DNA of 64,000 bases from Streptomyces lanatus (GCF_014655715.1 NZ_BNBM01000012.1:124001-188000), one strand, 5' to 3'; positions 16,287 to 23,974 are shown, counted from the stretch's first letter. Notes: generated by a model not told the origin, from the sequence alone. Numbers and translations: made by a program.

Positions 16287-16766
16287 GTGCGCCGTGCCGT
16301 CTGTCCCGGGTCGTTCGACCCGATCACCAACGGACACCTCGACATCATTGCCCGCGCCTCCAGGCTGTACGACGAGGTCTATGTCGCCGTCATGATCAAC
16401 AAGGCCAAGAAGGGCCTGTTCGAGGTGGACGAGCGGCTCGAGTTGATCCGCGAGGTCACCGCCGAGTACGGCAACGTCCGGGTCGAGGCCTTCCACGGCC
16501 TCCTCGTCGACTTCTGCAAGCAGCGCGACATCCCGGCCATCGTGAAGGGCCTGCGCGCGGTCAGCGACTTCGACTACGAGCTGCAGATGGCGCAGATGAA
16601 CAACGGTCTGTCCGGCGTGGAGACGCTCTTCGTGCCGACCAACCCCACCTACAGCTTCCTGTCCTCCTCCCTGGTGAAGGAGGTGGCCACCTGGGGCGGC
16701 GACGTCTCGCATCTGGTGCCACCGCTGGTCCTCCAGGCACTCGACAAGCGTCTGCGCCAAGGTTGA
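16287..16766 (+). CDS. coaD: Phosphopantetheine adenylyltransferase
   Basis: Penultimate step of coenzyme A synthesis: transfers AMP to 4'-phosphopantetheine. 159 residues, the standard length. Nucleotidyltransferase motif PGSFDPITNGHLDI (T/HxGH) at the N-terminus and YSFLSSSLVKEVA (ISSTxxR-like) near residue 125. I use GTG 16287 preceded by GAGGGA; an in-frame ATG at 16257 overlapping the rsmD stop would add 10 residues (MTGPESEGSQ) that are not part of the usual fold. Confidence 0.95.
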   Translation: MRRAVCPGSFDPITNGHLDIIARASRLYDEVYVAVMINKAKKGLFEVDERLELIREVTAEYGNVRVEAFHGLLVDFCKQRDIPAIVKGLRAVSDFDYELQMAQMNNGLSGVETLFVPTNPTYSFLSSSLVKEVATWGGDVSHLVPPLVLQALDKRLRQG

Positions 16767-16827
16767 ACGGGCGGCTACAGTCGTCTCGTCCGTCTCCATC
16801 ACAGCTGTAGAGAGTGGCGAGCACACG

Positions 16828-17898
16828 GTGGACGTACAGAAGAAGCTCGACGAGATCGTCGCATCGGTCTCGGGTGCCCGTTCGATGCCCATGTCGGCCT
16901 CGTGCGTGGTCAACCGTGCCGAACTGCTCTCGTTGCTCGAAGAGGTCCGCGCGGCCCTGCCCGGCTCCCTCGCCCAGGCCCAGGAACTGATCGGCGGCCG
17001 CGAGCAGATGGTCGAGCAGGCCCGCCAGGAGGCCGAGCGCATCATCGGGCAGGCGCACGCCGAGCGCGGCTCGCTGATCTCCGACACCGAGGTCGCCCGC
17101 CGCTCCCAGGCCGAGGGCGACCGCATCCTCGCCGAGGCCCGCAAGGAGGCCGAGGACATCCGCGCGGAGGCCGACGACTACGTCGACTCCAAGCTCGCCA
17201 ACTTCGAGGTGGTCCTCACCAAGACCCTCGGCTCCGTCGGCCGCGGCCGCGAGAAGCTCCTCGGCACCGGCCCGGGCCTCGACGAGCAGGGCTACGAGGA
17301 CGAGGACGCCCCCGAGCGCAGCCGCGACCCGGAGACCCTGCGGCGCAACGCCGACCAGTACGTCGACATCAAGCTCGGCGCCTTCGAGGCCGTCCTCGCC
17401 AAGACCCTGGAGGCCGTCGGCCGCGGCCGGCAGAAGCTGCACGGCCGTATCGCCAGCGACGACCTCGGTGCCCTCGGCGACGACCTCAGCACCGTCCAGC
17501 ACTCCAGCGACGCCGACTACCTCGCCGACCTCGCGGCGCTCGCGGAGCGGGAGAGCCCGGCGACCCCGGCGGCCCCGGCCGAGCAGCCCGCGGCGGCCGT
17601 ACCGGCACAGCCGCAGTACGACCCACAGACCGTGCAGCCGGCCTACGGCTACCAGCAGGACGACACCTACGGCGGCTATCCGCAGCAGCAGGCCTACGCC
17701 CAGCAGGACCCGTACGGCTACCAGCAGGCCGACCCCTACGCCTACCAGGGCTACGACGCCCAGCAGCAGGCCTACGGCCAGCAGCAGCCGCAGCAGCCCG
17801 CCCAGCAGTCGTATGCCCTCGACGAGACCAGCCTCTTCGACACCGGCATGATCACCCCGGAGCAGCTGAGGGCGTACGAGCAGGGGCGCGGCCAGTAA
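16828..17898 (+). CDS. DivIVA-like coiled-coil protein with Q/Y-rich tail
   Basis: 356 residues. The N-terminal ~30 residues resemble a short DivIVA-like membrane/assembly segment, followed by a long Ala/Glu/Arg coiled coil (residues ~45-130). A 31-residue unit beginning DDYVDSKLANFEVVL is repeated about 60 residues later as DQYVDIKLGAFEAVL, each ending VGRGR-x-KL. The last ~130 residues are low complexity, dominated by Gln, Tyr, Pro, Ala and Gly with YGYQQ/YAQQDPYG repeats, ending in a conserved-looking DETSLFDTGMI segment. Probably a cell-division or polar-growth scaffold; exact role unknown. GTG start at 16828. Confidence 0.75.
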   Translation: MDVQKKLDEIVASVSGARSMPMSASCVVNRAELLSLLEEVRAALPGSLAQAQELIGGREQMVEQARQEAERIIGQAHAERGSLISDTEVARRSQAEGDRILAEARKEAEDIRAEADDYVDSKLANFEVVLTKTLGSVGRGREKLLGTGPGLDEQGYEDEDAPERSRDPETLRRNADQYVDIKLGAFEAVLAKTLEAVGRGRQKLHGRIASDDLGALGDDLSTVQHSSDADYLADLAALAERESPATPAAPAEQPAAAVPAQPQYDPQTVQPAYGYQQDDTYGGYPQQQAYAQQDPYGYQQADPYAYQGYDAQQQAYGQQQPQQPAQQSYALDETSLFDTGMITPEQLRAYEQGRGQ

Positions 17899-17909
17899 GG
17901 GACCGCCGA

Positions 17910-17939
17910 TTGGGCCGTGAGCGAAAGGTCCAGTATCCT
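17910..17939 (+). promoter_or_regulatory. Candidate sigma70-type promoter for DUF177-rpmF
   Basis: TTGGGC (17910-17915) and TATCCT (17934-17939) with an 18-base spacer, immediately downstream of the DivIVA-like gene and about 90 bases before the DUF177 start. Matches the principal-sigma consensus reasonably well. Confidence 0.5.
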
Positions 17940-18035
17940 GGCTCTTCGGTCGCGTGTACGTCCGCGATCTACGCTGCCCAGGAACACCGAGGGGCAGTGA
18001 CCCTCTGAGCTCAGCAGATCGAAAGCAGGAATGGC

Positions 18036-18674
18036 GTGACAGCCCGCCTCGACCACCGCAACCCTCTCGTGTTCGACACGCACGAGCTGGGTCGGCGGCC
18101 CGGTGCGCTGCAGCGCCTGACCCGCACGATCGACGCCCCCAAGGATCTCGGTATCCAGGACGTCGTGGGGGTGCCGGAAGGCGCCCCGGTCGAGCTCGAA
18201 CTCCGCCTTGAGTCGGTCATGGAAGGGGTGCTTGTCACAGGCACCGCCCGTGCACAGGCCGAGGGGGAGTGCGTAAGGTGTCTGGAGCCGCTTCAGCTCG
18301 ACGTCGAAGCGGAATTCCAGGAGATGTTCTCGTACCCTGACGCCGATGACCGGGGCCGCGTCCGCGCGGAACCGGGCGACGACGCCGAGGACGACGAGGA
18401 CAGGCTCTTCCTCGAGGACGGCTTGTTCGACCTCGAATCCGTGCTGCGTGATGCGGTGGTGCTCGCACTGCCGATGCAGCCGGTGTGCCAGGAAGACTGC
18501 CCCGGCCTGTGCTCCGAATGCGGAGCCCGCCTGGCGGACGACCCGGACCACCAGCATGCCGCCGTCGACATCCGTTGGGCGGCACTGAAGGGACTCGCCG
18601 GTTCACTCGGAGACGGCGAGAACGACAAGGTGAACGGCGCCGAAGCGGGCGTCGACGAGAAGCAGGAGAAGTAG
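18036..18674 (+). CDS. DUF177/YceD family protein
   Basis: 212 residues. Matches the DUF177 (YceD) family, which is nearly always encoded just before rpmF and is implicated in 23S rRNA handling. Visible features are ECVRCLEPL in the middle and a cysteine-rich segment CQEDCPGLCSECGARL (six cysteines with the first pair), suggesting a metal site. A strongly acidic linker (DDAEDDEDR) lies between. GTG start at 18036 after GAAAGCAGG. Stop is 2 bases before the rpmF start. Confidence 0.9.
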   Translation: MTARLDHRNPLVFDTHELGRRPGALQRLTRTIDAPKDLGIQDVVGVPEGAPVELELRLESVMEGVLVTGTARAQAEGECVRCLEPLQLDVEAEFQEMFSYPDADDRGRVRAEPGDDAEDDEDRLFLEDGLFDLESVLRDAVVLALPMQPVCQEDCPGLCSECGARLADDPDHQHAAVDIRWAALKGLAGSLGDGENDKVNGAEAGVDEKQEK

Positions 18675-18676
18675 CC

Positions 18677-18850
18677 GTGGCTGTTCCGAAGCGGAAGATG
18701 TCGCGCAGCAACACGCGCCACCGCCGGTCGCAGTGGAAGGCTGCGGTCCCCACCCTGGTTGCGTGCGAGCGCTGCCACGAGCCCAAGCTGCAGCACATCG
18801 CGTGCCCGTCTTGCGGCACTTACAACAAGCGCCAGGTCCTCGAGGTCTGA
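18677..18850 (+). CDS. rpmF: Ribosomal protein bL32, zinc-binding form
   Basis: 57 residues, full length. Basic N-terminus AVPKRKMSRSNTRHRR and zinc ribbon with CERC and CPSC pairs, so the C+ version. Starts at GTG 18677, two bases after the DUF177 stop; translationally linked. Followed closely by rnc. Confidence 0.96.
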   Translation: MAVPKRKMSRSNTRHRRSQWKAAVPTLVACERCHEPKLQHIACPSCGTYNKRQVLEV

Positions 18851-18869
18851 GCGGCTGGTGAGAGGCACT

Positions 18870-19658
18870 GTGTCCACGCCGAAGAAGAACGCATCGGACA
18901 ACCAGGCCTCGTCCCACACGCTGTTGGAAGGGCGGCTCGGGTACAAGCTCGAGTCCGCCCTTCTGGTGCGTGCGCTGACCCACCGTTCCTACGCGTACGA
19001 GAACGGCGGTCTGCCGACCAATGAGCGTCTGGAGTTCCTCGGGGACTCCGTGCTGGGCCTCGTGGTCACGGACACGCTGTACCGCACCCACCCCGACCTG
19101 CCCGAAGGCCAGCTGGCCAAGCTGCGGGCCGCGGTGGTCAACTCTCGTGCGCTGGCGGAGGTCGGCCGTGGGCTCGACCTGGGCTCCTTCATCCGGCTCG
19201 GCCGTGGTGAAGAGGGCACGGGCGGCCGGGACAAGGCGTCCATCCTCGCCGACACCCTCGAAGCGGTGATCGGCGCGGTCTATCTCGACCAGGGTCTGGA
19301 CGCGGCGGGCGAACTCGTCCACCGGCTGTTCGACCCCCTGATCGAGAAGTCCTCGAACCTCGGAGCCGGCCTGGACTGGAAGACCAGTCTCCAGGAGCTC
19401 ACCGCGACCGAGGGGCTCGGCGTGCCCGAGTACCTGGTCACGGAGACCGGCCCCGACCACGAGAAGACCTTCACTGCTGCCGCCCGCGTCGGAGGCGTCT
19501 CGTACGGCACCGGCACCGGCCGCAGCAAGAAGGAGGCGGAGCAGCAGGCGGCGGAATCCGCGTGGCGGGCCATCAAGGCCGCCGCGGACGAGCGCGCCAA
19601 GAAGGCGGCCGCGAACGCCGCCGGGGGCGACGCCGACGCGTCGTCCGCCTCCGTCTGA
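18870..19658 (+). CDS. rnc: Ribonuclease III (AbsB-type)
   Basis: Cleaves double-stranded RNA in rRNA processing and mRNA control; in S. coelicolor the homologue AbsB is needed for antibiotic production. 262 residues. Endonuclease signature ERLEFLGDSVLG (residues ~46-57) with the downstream acidic residues in DTLEAVIGAVYLD, then a C-terminal dsRNA-binding domain (GPDHEKTFTAAARV, GTGRSKKEAEQQAAESAW) and an Ala-rich tail. I use GTG 18870 with GAGAGG upstream; GTG 18858 would add 4 residues. Confidence 0.95.
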   Translation: MSTPKKNASDNQASSHTLLEGRLGYKLESALLVRALTHRSYAYENGGLPTNERLEFLGDSVLGLVVTDTLYRTHPDLPEGQLAKLRAAVVNSRALAEVGRGLDLGSFIRLGRGEEGTGGRDKASILADTLEAVIGAVYLDQGLDAAGELVHRLFDPLIEKSSNLGAGLDWKTSLQELTATEGLGVPEYLVTETGPDHEKTFTAAARVGGVSYGTGTGRSKKEAEQQAAESAWRAIKAAADERAKKAAANAAGGDADASSASV

Positions 19659-19672
19659 CCGAACAGCGCGAT

Positions 19673-19707
19673 CCGAGCGCCCGTCCCGCCATGGGGCGGG
19701 CGCTCGG
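19673..19707 (+). terminator. Hairpin after rnc
   Basis: Perfect 11-base arms (19673-19683, 19697-19707) around a 13-base middle that can add further GC pairs. No T-tract follows, so termination efficiency is uncertain; it lies between rnc and mutM. Confidence 0.5.
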
Positions 19708-19737
19708 CCCATACCCGCAGTGTGTACGGGGGATGTC

Positions 19738-20598
19738 ATGCCCGAGTTGCCCGAGGTCGAGGTGGTCCGGCGCGGACTGGAGCGCTGGGTAGCCCATCGC
19801 ACCGTCGCCGACACCGAGGTGCTGCACCCGCGTGCCGTACGCCGTCATCTCGCCGGCGCGGACGACTTCGCGCACCGCCTCAAGGGCCACCGCGTCGGCA
19901 TGCCGAGCCGCCGCGGCAAGTATCTGTGGCTGCCCCTGGAGGACACGGACCAGTCGGTGCTCGCGCACCTCGGGATGAGCGGTCAGTTGCTGGTCCAGCC
20001 ACACACCGCGCCCGACGAGAAGCACCTCAGGATCCGCGTACGGTTCGCGGACGCACTCGACACCGAACTGCGCTTCGTCGACCAACGCACCTTCGGCGGC
20101 CTGTCGTTGCACGACAACACCCCCGACGGTCTGCCCGACGTCATCGCGCACATCGCCCGCGACCCGCTCGACCCGCTCTTCGACGACGAGGCCTTCCACC
20201 AGGCCCTGCGCCGCAAGCGGACGACCATCAAACGGGCCCTGCTCGACCAGTCGTTGATCAGCGGCGTCGGCAACATCTATGCGGACGAGGCCCTTTGGCG
20301 AGCCCGCCTGCACTACGAACGCCCGACCGCGACCCTGACCCGCCCGCGCAGCCAGGAACTCCTGGGCCATGTGCGGGACGTGATGAACGCGGCCCTCGCG
20401 GTCGGCGGCACCAGCTTCGACAGCCTCTACGTCAACGTCAATGGAGAGTCGGGCTACTTCGACCGCTCACTCGACGCGTACGGCCGTGAAGGGCTGCCGT
20501 GCAAGCGGTGCGGTACGCCGATGCGCAGGCGGCCCTGGATGAACCGGTCCAGCTACTTCTGCCCGAAGTGTCAGAGGGCGCCGCGCGTCTCGTCGTAG
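19738..20598 (+). CDS. mutM: Formamidopyrimidine-DNA glycosylase
   Basis: Excises oxidised purines such as 8-oxoguanine. 286 residues. Begins MPELPEVE, giving the catalytic Pro2 and Glu3 after Met removal; conserved Lys in SRRGKYLWL; helix-two-turn-helix segment DQSLISGVGNIYADEALW; C-terminal zinc finger with CKRC and CPKC (residues ~259-282). Starts at ATG 19738. Its last 28 bases overlap the convergent HxlR gene. Confidence 0.96.
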   Translation: MPELPEVEVVRRGLERWVAHRTVADTEVLHPRAVRRHLAGADDFAHRLKGHRVGMPSRRGKYLWLPLEDTDQSVLAHLGMSGQLLVQPHTAPDEKHLRIRVRFADALDTELRFVDQRTFGGLSLHDNTPDGLPDVIAHIARDPLDPLFDDEAFHQALRRKRTTIKRALLDQSLISGVGNIYADEALWRARLHYERPTATLTRPRSQELLGHVRDVMNAALAVGGTSFDSLYVNVNGESGYFDRSLDAYGREGLPCKRCGTPMRRRPWMNRSSYFCPKCQRAPRVSS

Positions 20599-20972
20599 GT
20601 CCGGCGTGCCGTGAGCACGTCGTCCATCTGCCCCTCCACGAAGTGGATGAGGCTCAGCAGCCGCTCGGCGACGCCGCGTCCGAGCGGGGTCAGCTCGTAG
20701 TCGACCCGTGGGGGATTGGTCGGCTGGGCATCCCGGTACACCAGGCCGTCCCGCTCCAGGGCGTGCAGCGTCTGGGACAGCATCTTCTCGCTGACGCCGT
20801 CGACCCGGCGGCGCAGCTCGTTGAAGCGCAGCGAGCCCTCGTACAGCGCGCTGAGCGTGAGCCCGCCCCAGCGGCCCGTGACGTGCTCCAGCGTGCCGCG
20901 CGAGGGGCAGGCCTTGGCGAACACGTTGAACGGGAGGCTCTGTGCCTCCGTGCGCTCCTGGGTGGTGTCCAT
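20571..20972 (-). CDS. HxlR-family winged-helix regulator
   Basis: 133 residues. Typical HxlR core: Cys22 in ACPSRGTLEHVTGRWG, LRFNELRRRVDGVSEKMLSQTLHALERDGLV (recognition helix) and the wing. Cys22 is the position used for redox or electrophile sensing in HypR/QorR/YodB-type members. Divergent from a flavodoxin-type oxidoreductase with a perfect inverted repeat between them, so it probably represses that gene in response to quinone or oxidative stress. Its 3' end overlaps mutM by 28 bases. Confidence 0.9.
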   Translation of the reverse strand: MDTTQERTEAQSLPFNVFAKACPSRGTLEHVTGRWGGLTLSALYEGSLRFNELRRRVDGVSEKMLSQTLHALERDGLVYRDAQPTNPPRVDYELTPLGRGVAERLLSLIHFVEGQMDDVLTARRTYDETRGAL

Positions 20973-21011
20973 ATCTGAAGCGTACTCGAACGCAGCGCTA
21001 ACCGGTAGGTT

Positions 21012-21032
21012 GCACTAACTCATGGTTAGTGC
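21012..21032. promoter_or_regulatory. Inverted repeat, likely HxlR operator
   Basis: GCACTAAC (21012-21019) and GTTAGTGC (21025-21032) form a perfect 8+5+8 palindrome in the 108-base gap between the divergent HxlR and oxidoreductase genes. A further CTAACC occurs just before it (20998-21003 region). Position and symmetry suit autoregulation by a dimeric winged-helix protein. Confidence 0.65.
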
Positions 21033-21080
21033 TTTCCTTTCGTCATCGCCAGTGAGCTGCCTATCTCAGGAGTACGTCCC

Positions 21081-21671
21081 GTGACCACCCCTGTCGTTTC
21101 CATCGCCTACCACTCCGGCTTCGGCCACACCACCGTCATCGCCGAGGCCGTCCGTGCCGGTGCCGTCGAGGCGGGTGCCGAGGTGCACCTGATCAAGGTG
21201 GACGAGATCACGGACGAGCAGTGGACCGTCCTCGACGGCTCGGACGCGATCGTGTTCGGCTCCCCGACCTACATGGGCACGGCCTCCGGCGCCTTCCACG
21301 TCTTCGCCGAGGCCACCTCGAAGCGCTGGGCCGAGCAGGCCTGGACGGACAAGCTGGCCGCCGGCTTCACCAACTCCGCCTCCAAGAGCGGCGACAAGCT
21401 GCACACCCTGCAGTTCTTCCAGATCCTCGCCGCCCAGCTCGGCATGCACTGGGTCAACCTCGGCCTGCTCCCCGGCTGGAACAACACCGCCGGCTCCGAG
21501 AACGACATCAACCGCCTCGGCTTCTTCACCGGAGCCGCCGCCCAGACCAACGCCGACCAGGGCCCGGACGCCGTCCACAAGGCGGACGTGGCGACGGCGG
21601 AGCACCTGGGGCGGCGGGTGGCGGAGACGGCGAAGGTGTTCTCGCGGGGGCGTGCTGCGGTCGCCGCGTAG
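21081..21671 (+). CDS. Flavodoxin-fold NAD(P)H:quinone oxidoreductase (WrbA/FMN reductase type)
   Basis: 196 residues. FMN phosphate loop YHSGFGHT at residues 10-17, second flavin loop FGSPTYMGTASG at ~79-90, and a flavin-contacting segment GLLPGWNN. Fits two-electron quinone reductases that protect against electrophiles. GTG 21081 is preceded by AGGAG at the right distance. Divergently transcribed from an HxlR regulator that likely controls it; followed by a strong bidirectional terminator. Confidence 0.88.
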   Translation: MTTPVVSIAYHSGFGHTTVIAEAVRAGAVEAGAEVHLIKVDEITDEQWTVLDGSDAIVFGSPTYMGTASGAFHVFAEATSKRWAEQAWTDKLAAGFTNSASKSGDKLHTLQFFQILAAQLGMHWVNLGLLPGWNNTAGSENDINRLGFFTGAAAQTNADQGPDAVHKADVATAEHLGRRVAETAKVFSRGRAAVAA

Positions 21672-21677
21672 CCGTTG

Positions 21678-21727
21678 ACGTACGGCAAGGGGCTCCCGCC
21701 GCCGGACGGGAGCCCCTTGCCGTACGT
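21678..21727. terminator. Strong bidirectional stem-loop terminator
   Basis: Perfect 21-base arms (21678-21698 and 21707-21727) with an 8-base loop, between the oxidoreductase gene and the convergent CAP-domain gene, followed by TTTG. It can serve both transcripts. Confidence 0.85.
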
Positions 21728-21735
21728 TTGCGCTG

Positions 21736-22878
21736 CTAGTAACCGAAGTCCTGCGTCCACCACGGCCCGCCCGCGCCGAAGTGCACGCCGACGCCCAGGG
21801 TCTTGAAGTCGCAGTTCAGGATGTTGGCCTTGTGGCCGGGGCTGTTCATCCAGGCCTCCATGACGGCGGCCGCGTCGGACTGGCCGCGGGCTATGTTCTC
21901 GCCGCCGAGGTCGGTGATGCCGGTCTTCGCGGCGCGGTCCCACGGGGAGGCACCGTCGGGGGAGGTGTGGTCGAAGAAGCCGCGCTCGGCCATGTCCTCG
22001 CTGAAGGCCTGGGCGAGACCGGTGAGCGAGCTGTTGGCGGCGACCGGACTGCAGCCGACCTGGGCGCGCTCCTGGTTGACGAGTTGCAGCACCTCGGCCG
22101 CGGCGGACGCCTCCGCGGAGACCTGCACCGGGGCGCTGGTCCGCTCCTTCTGCGGTTCCTTGGTCTTCTGCGGAGCCGGCGCCTTCGTGGCCTCGCGGGA
22201 AGGCGTCTCCTTCGGCTTCTCGCTCGGCGTCGCCGAAGGCTTCTTCGACGGGGTCTTCGTCGGCGCGGCCGAGGTCGACGGGGCCGGTGACGTGGGCCGG
22301 TCGACATCGCGGCTGGTCGCGTCGCCGCTGTCCTCGCGGTCGGCGCTGCCGGAGGTGCCGCCCTGCTCGGCGGGGGTGTTGGTCGGGGTGTCGGCGGCCT
22401 GTACCCGGTCCGAGCCGTTGCCGCCGCCGAGCTGGTAGTTGTCGATGCCGGGCACCACACCCGTGGCGACCGCGACCGTGCCGAGGGCCACCGCGGCGGA
22501 GACACCGAGCAGACCGGTCTTCACCGGTGCCGCGGCCTTCTTCTTGCGGCGGCGGTGCCCTCCCCCCGGCCGCCGGGAGCCGGCGTCCGGAGTGAAGCCC
22601 TCACTGCGGAAGGCGGCCGTCTCGTCGCCCGGGAAGGTCGTGGTGGCGGTGACCCGGTCGAAGTCGTCGTCCGTCGCGAAGAGGTACGCGTCGCTGCGGG
22701 CATACGCCTCGGCGTACGCCTCCGGGTTCAGATAGGGCGCGATGCCTCTCACAGGCCGGTCACTAGCGTACGAGTCCCGTGGGTCGTGGCCCTCCGTATA
22801 AGAGCCGTCCGTATGTGTGACCCCCGTGGCGCGGCCCGTGGCGGCGCGTCCGGCGGCGGAGCGTCGGTGGCGTCCCAT
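21736..22878 (-). CDS. Membrane-anchored CAP (SCP/YkwD) domain protein
   Basis: 380 residues. A cytoplasmic N-terminal part of ~110 residues ends in RRRKKK, then one membrane segment (~121-140), a Ser/Thr/Pro/Lys-rich wall-spanning linker (~155-250), and a C-terminal CAP domain (~255-380) with LVNQERAQVGC, FFDHTSPDG, GENIARG and MNSPGHKANIL motifs. The His residues at DHTSP and SPGH are those of the CAP cavity. Two cysteines could pair. Start ATG 22878 with GAGGAAGG upstream; the longer open frame is not conserved-looking. Role in the cell wall inferred, substrate unknown. Confidence 0.88.
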   Translation of the reverse strand: MGRHRRSAAGRAATGRATGVTHTDGSYTEGHDPRDSYASDRPVRGIAPYLNPEAYAEAYARSDAYLFATDDDFDRVTATTTFPGDETAAFRSEGFTPDAGSRRPGGGHRRRKKKAAAPVKTGLLGVSAAVALGTVAVATGVVPGIDNYQLGGGNGSDRVQAADTPTNTPAEQGGTSGSADREDSGDATSRDVDRPTSPAPSTSAAPTKTPSKKPSATPSEKPKETPSREATKAPAPQKTKEPQKERTSAPVQVSAEASAAAEVLQLVNQERAQVGCSPVAANSSLTGLAQAFSEDMAERGFFDHTSPDGASPWDRAAKTGITDLGGENIARGQSDAAAVMEAWMNSPGHKANILNCDFKTLGVGVHFGAGGPWWTQDFGY

Positions 22879-22996
22879 GTCCTGGCCTTCCTCGTCCCTG
22901 CGGTCTGACAGTCCCCGCGGACCTGACGTGGTCCCTGCGGACCCGACGTCGTCCTTGTGGACCGTTGTCGCCCTTGCGGGCTCAACGTCCTCACAG

Positions 22997-23018
22997 AACT
23001 CACACGATCGAGTGAGTT
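22997..23018. promoter_or_regulatory. 22-base palindrome between CAP gene and acyP
   Basis: AACTCAC (22997-23003) and GTGAGTT (23012-23018) flank ACGATCGA, giving a near-continuous palindrome in the divergent promoter region. Looks like an operator for a dimeric regulator; the regulator is not identified. Confidence 0.5.
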
Positions 23019-23106
23019 TCATATGAGATTCATTGGGTGGGGACGGTACCGCATGGCGCCAGAGGAGGAAGTGCCCGGAGAGACATTGGCCCGTTAGGTT
23101 GCACTC

Positions 23107-23388
23107 ATGAGCGAGGATGTGCGGTTGGTCGCCTGGGTGCGTGGACGCGTCCAAGGTGTGGGTTTTCGCTGGTTCACGCGGGCCAAGGCCCTCGAGATCG
23201 GCGGCCTGAGTGGTTTTGCTCTCAATTTGGACGATGGACGGGTCCAGGTGGTCGCCGAGGGGTCCCGGAATGGCTGTGAGGGACTGCTCGACTGGCTCCA
23301 GGGTGACGACACGCCCGGGCGTGTGGACGGTGTCACCGAGATCTGGGACACACCTCGCGGGGGTTACGACGGCTTCGCCATCCGCTGA
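23107..23388 (+). CDS. acyP: Acylphosphatase
   Basis: Hydrolyses acyl phosphates such as carbamoyl phosphate. 93 residues, full length. Conserved GRVQGVGFRWFTR with catalytic Arg21 and GFALNLDDG with catalytic Asn40. ATG 23107. Acylphosphatase upstream of smc is a conserved actinobacterial arrangement. Followed by a 382-base stretch with secondary structure rather than by the next gene. Confidence 0.94.
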   Translation: MSEDVRLVAWVRGRVQGVGFRWFTRAKALEIGGLSGFALNLDDGRVQVVAEGSRNGCEGLLDWLQGDDTPGRVDGVTEIWDTPRGGYDGFAIR

Positions 23389-23426
23389 GCCGATTCTGTA
23401 AAGCGGCCCTGGCGCAACCGGAGGGA

Positions 23427-23494
23427 CCTGCCACCGGCAACTGCCCCGAGCAGAAATGAGCAGGTGGTTGCCAATAACTGATTGCGGTGGCAGG
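23427..23494 (+). other. Nested inverted repeats, possible structured RNA
   Basis: Outer arms CCTGCCACCG (23427-23436) and CGGTGGCAGG (23485-23494) are perfect 10-base complements; inside them GGCAAC (23436-23441) pairs with GTTGCC (23467-23472). GAGCAG occurs twice in the loop. The layout could be an acyP transcript end, a leader element or a small RNA. No tail of T follows, so a simple terminator is less likely. Confidence 0.4.
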
Positions 23495-23605
23495 CTCCGC
23501 ACTGAAGGATGATCGTCACGCCCCCAGGGGCCCGCAGGAGTCGCAGCGCCGCCGTTCTCGGCCGTGTGCCCCCGGGTTCGCCCGCCAATACGGGGCGTGA
23601 TCGTG

Positions 23606-23634
23606 TTGACCGTCAAACTTTTTGGTGAGACGCT
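23606..23634 (+). promoter_or_regulatory. Candidate promoter upstream of tRNA-like element
   Basis: TTGACC (23606-23611) and GACGCT (23629-23634) with a 17-base spacer. The -35 is good, the -10 mediocre. Would start a transcript near 23641 covering the tRNA-like sequence and the small coiled-coil gene. Confidence 0.35.
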
Positions 23635-23653
23635 GAAAGCCCCGCGCACCTTA

Positions 23654-23735
23654 GCTGTTTGGCGTGGCTGAACGGCAGCACAACTCCAGGCCTGCCAAGC
23701 AACCGCGGGTGCGATTCCCTCACGACCCACACCGC
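23654..23735 (+). other. tRNA-like relic (glycine-type anticodon loop)
   Basis: Contains a D-arm-like GCTG-AACGG-CAGC (23667-23679), an anticodon-loop-like CTGCCAA (23692-23698, would read GCC) and a T-arm-like GCGGG-TGCGATT-CCCTC (23705-23721). The T-loop has G where tRNAs have T55, the anticodon stem has only two pairs, and no acceptor stem can be formed at the expected places. I judge it a decayed or mimic tRNA, not a functional one. Confidence 0.3.
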
Positions 23736-23770
23736 ATCGGTCGGTCACTCAGTGTGGAGGACCATCCATC

Positions 23771-23974
23771 ATGGCAAAGGCGCTTCTCGGTTACGTCGGC
23801 GGCTCCGACCCTCGACTCCTCGCCGAGATGCGACGGCTCCAGCAGCGTGTCCAGGACCTGGAATCCGAGCTCGGACGGATCCAGGCGGAGAACGACGCGC
23901 TGACGGCTGCCGCTTCTCACGACAGGATCATGGAGAGCATCGACGCACACCAGGCGGAGCCTGCGCTCACCTGA
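23771..23974 (+). CDS. Small coiled-coil protein upstream of smc
   Basis: 67 residues beginning MAKALLGYVGG. Residues ~18-50 form a heptad pattern (LAEMRRLQQRVQDLESELGRIQAEND would be continuous helix) typical of a short parallel coiled coil; the tail is acidic and His-rich. A ribosome binding site GGAGGA lies upstream at 23756-23761. No known domain. Conserved small proteins of this kind precede smc in other streptomycetes as far as I recall; the function is unknown. Coding bias and ribosome binding site support reality. Confidence 0.7.
   Translation: MAKALLGYVGGSDPRLLAEMRRLQQRVQDLESELGRIQAENDALTAAASHDRIMESIDAHQAEPALT

Noticed and set aside
18759..18869. Upstream extension of rnc over rpmF
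   Set aside because: Overlaps the zinc-ribbon codons of rpmF in another frame and lacks RNase III similarity.
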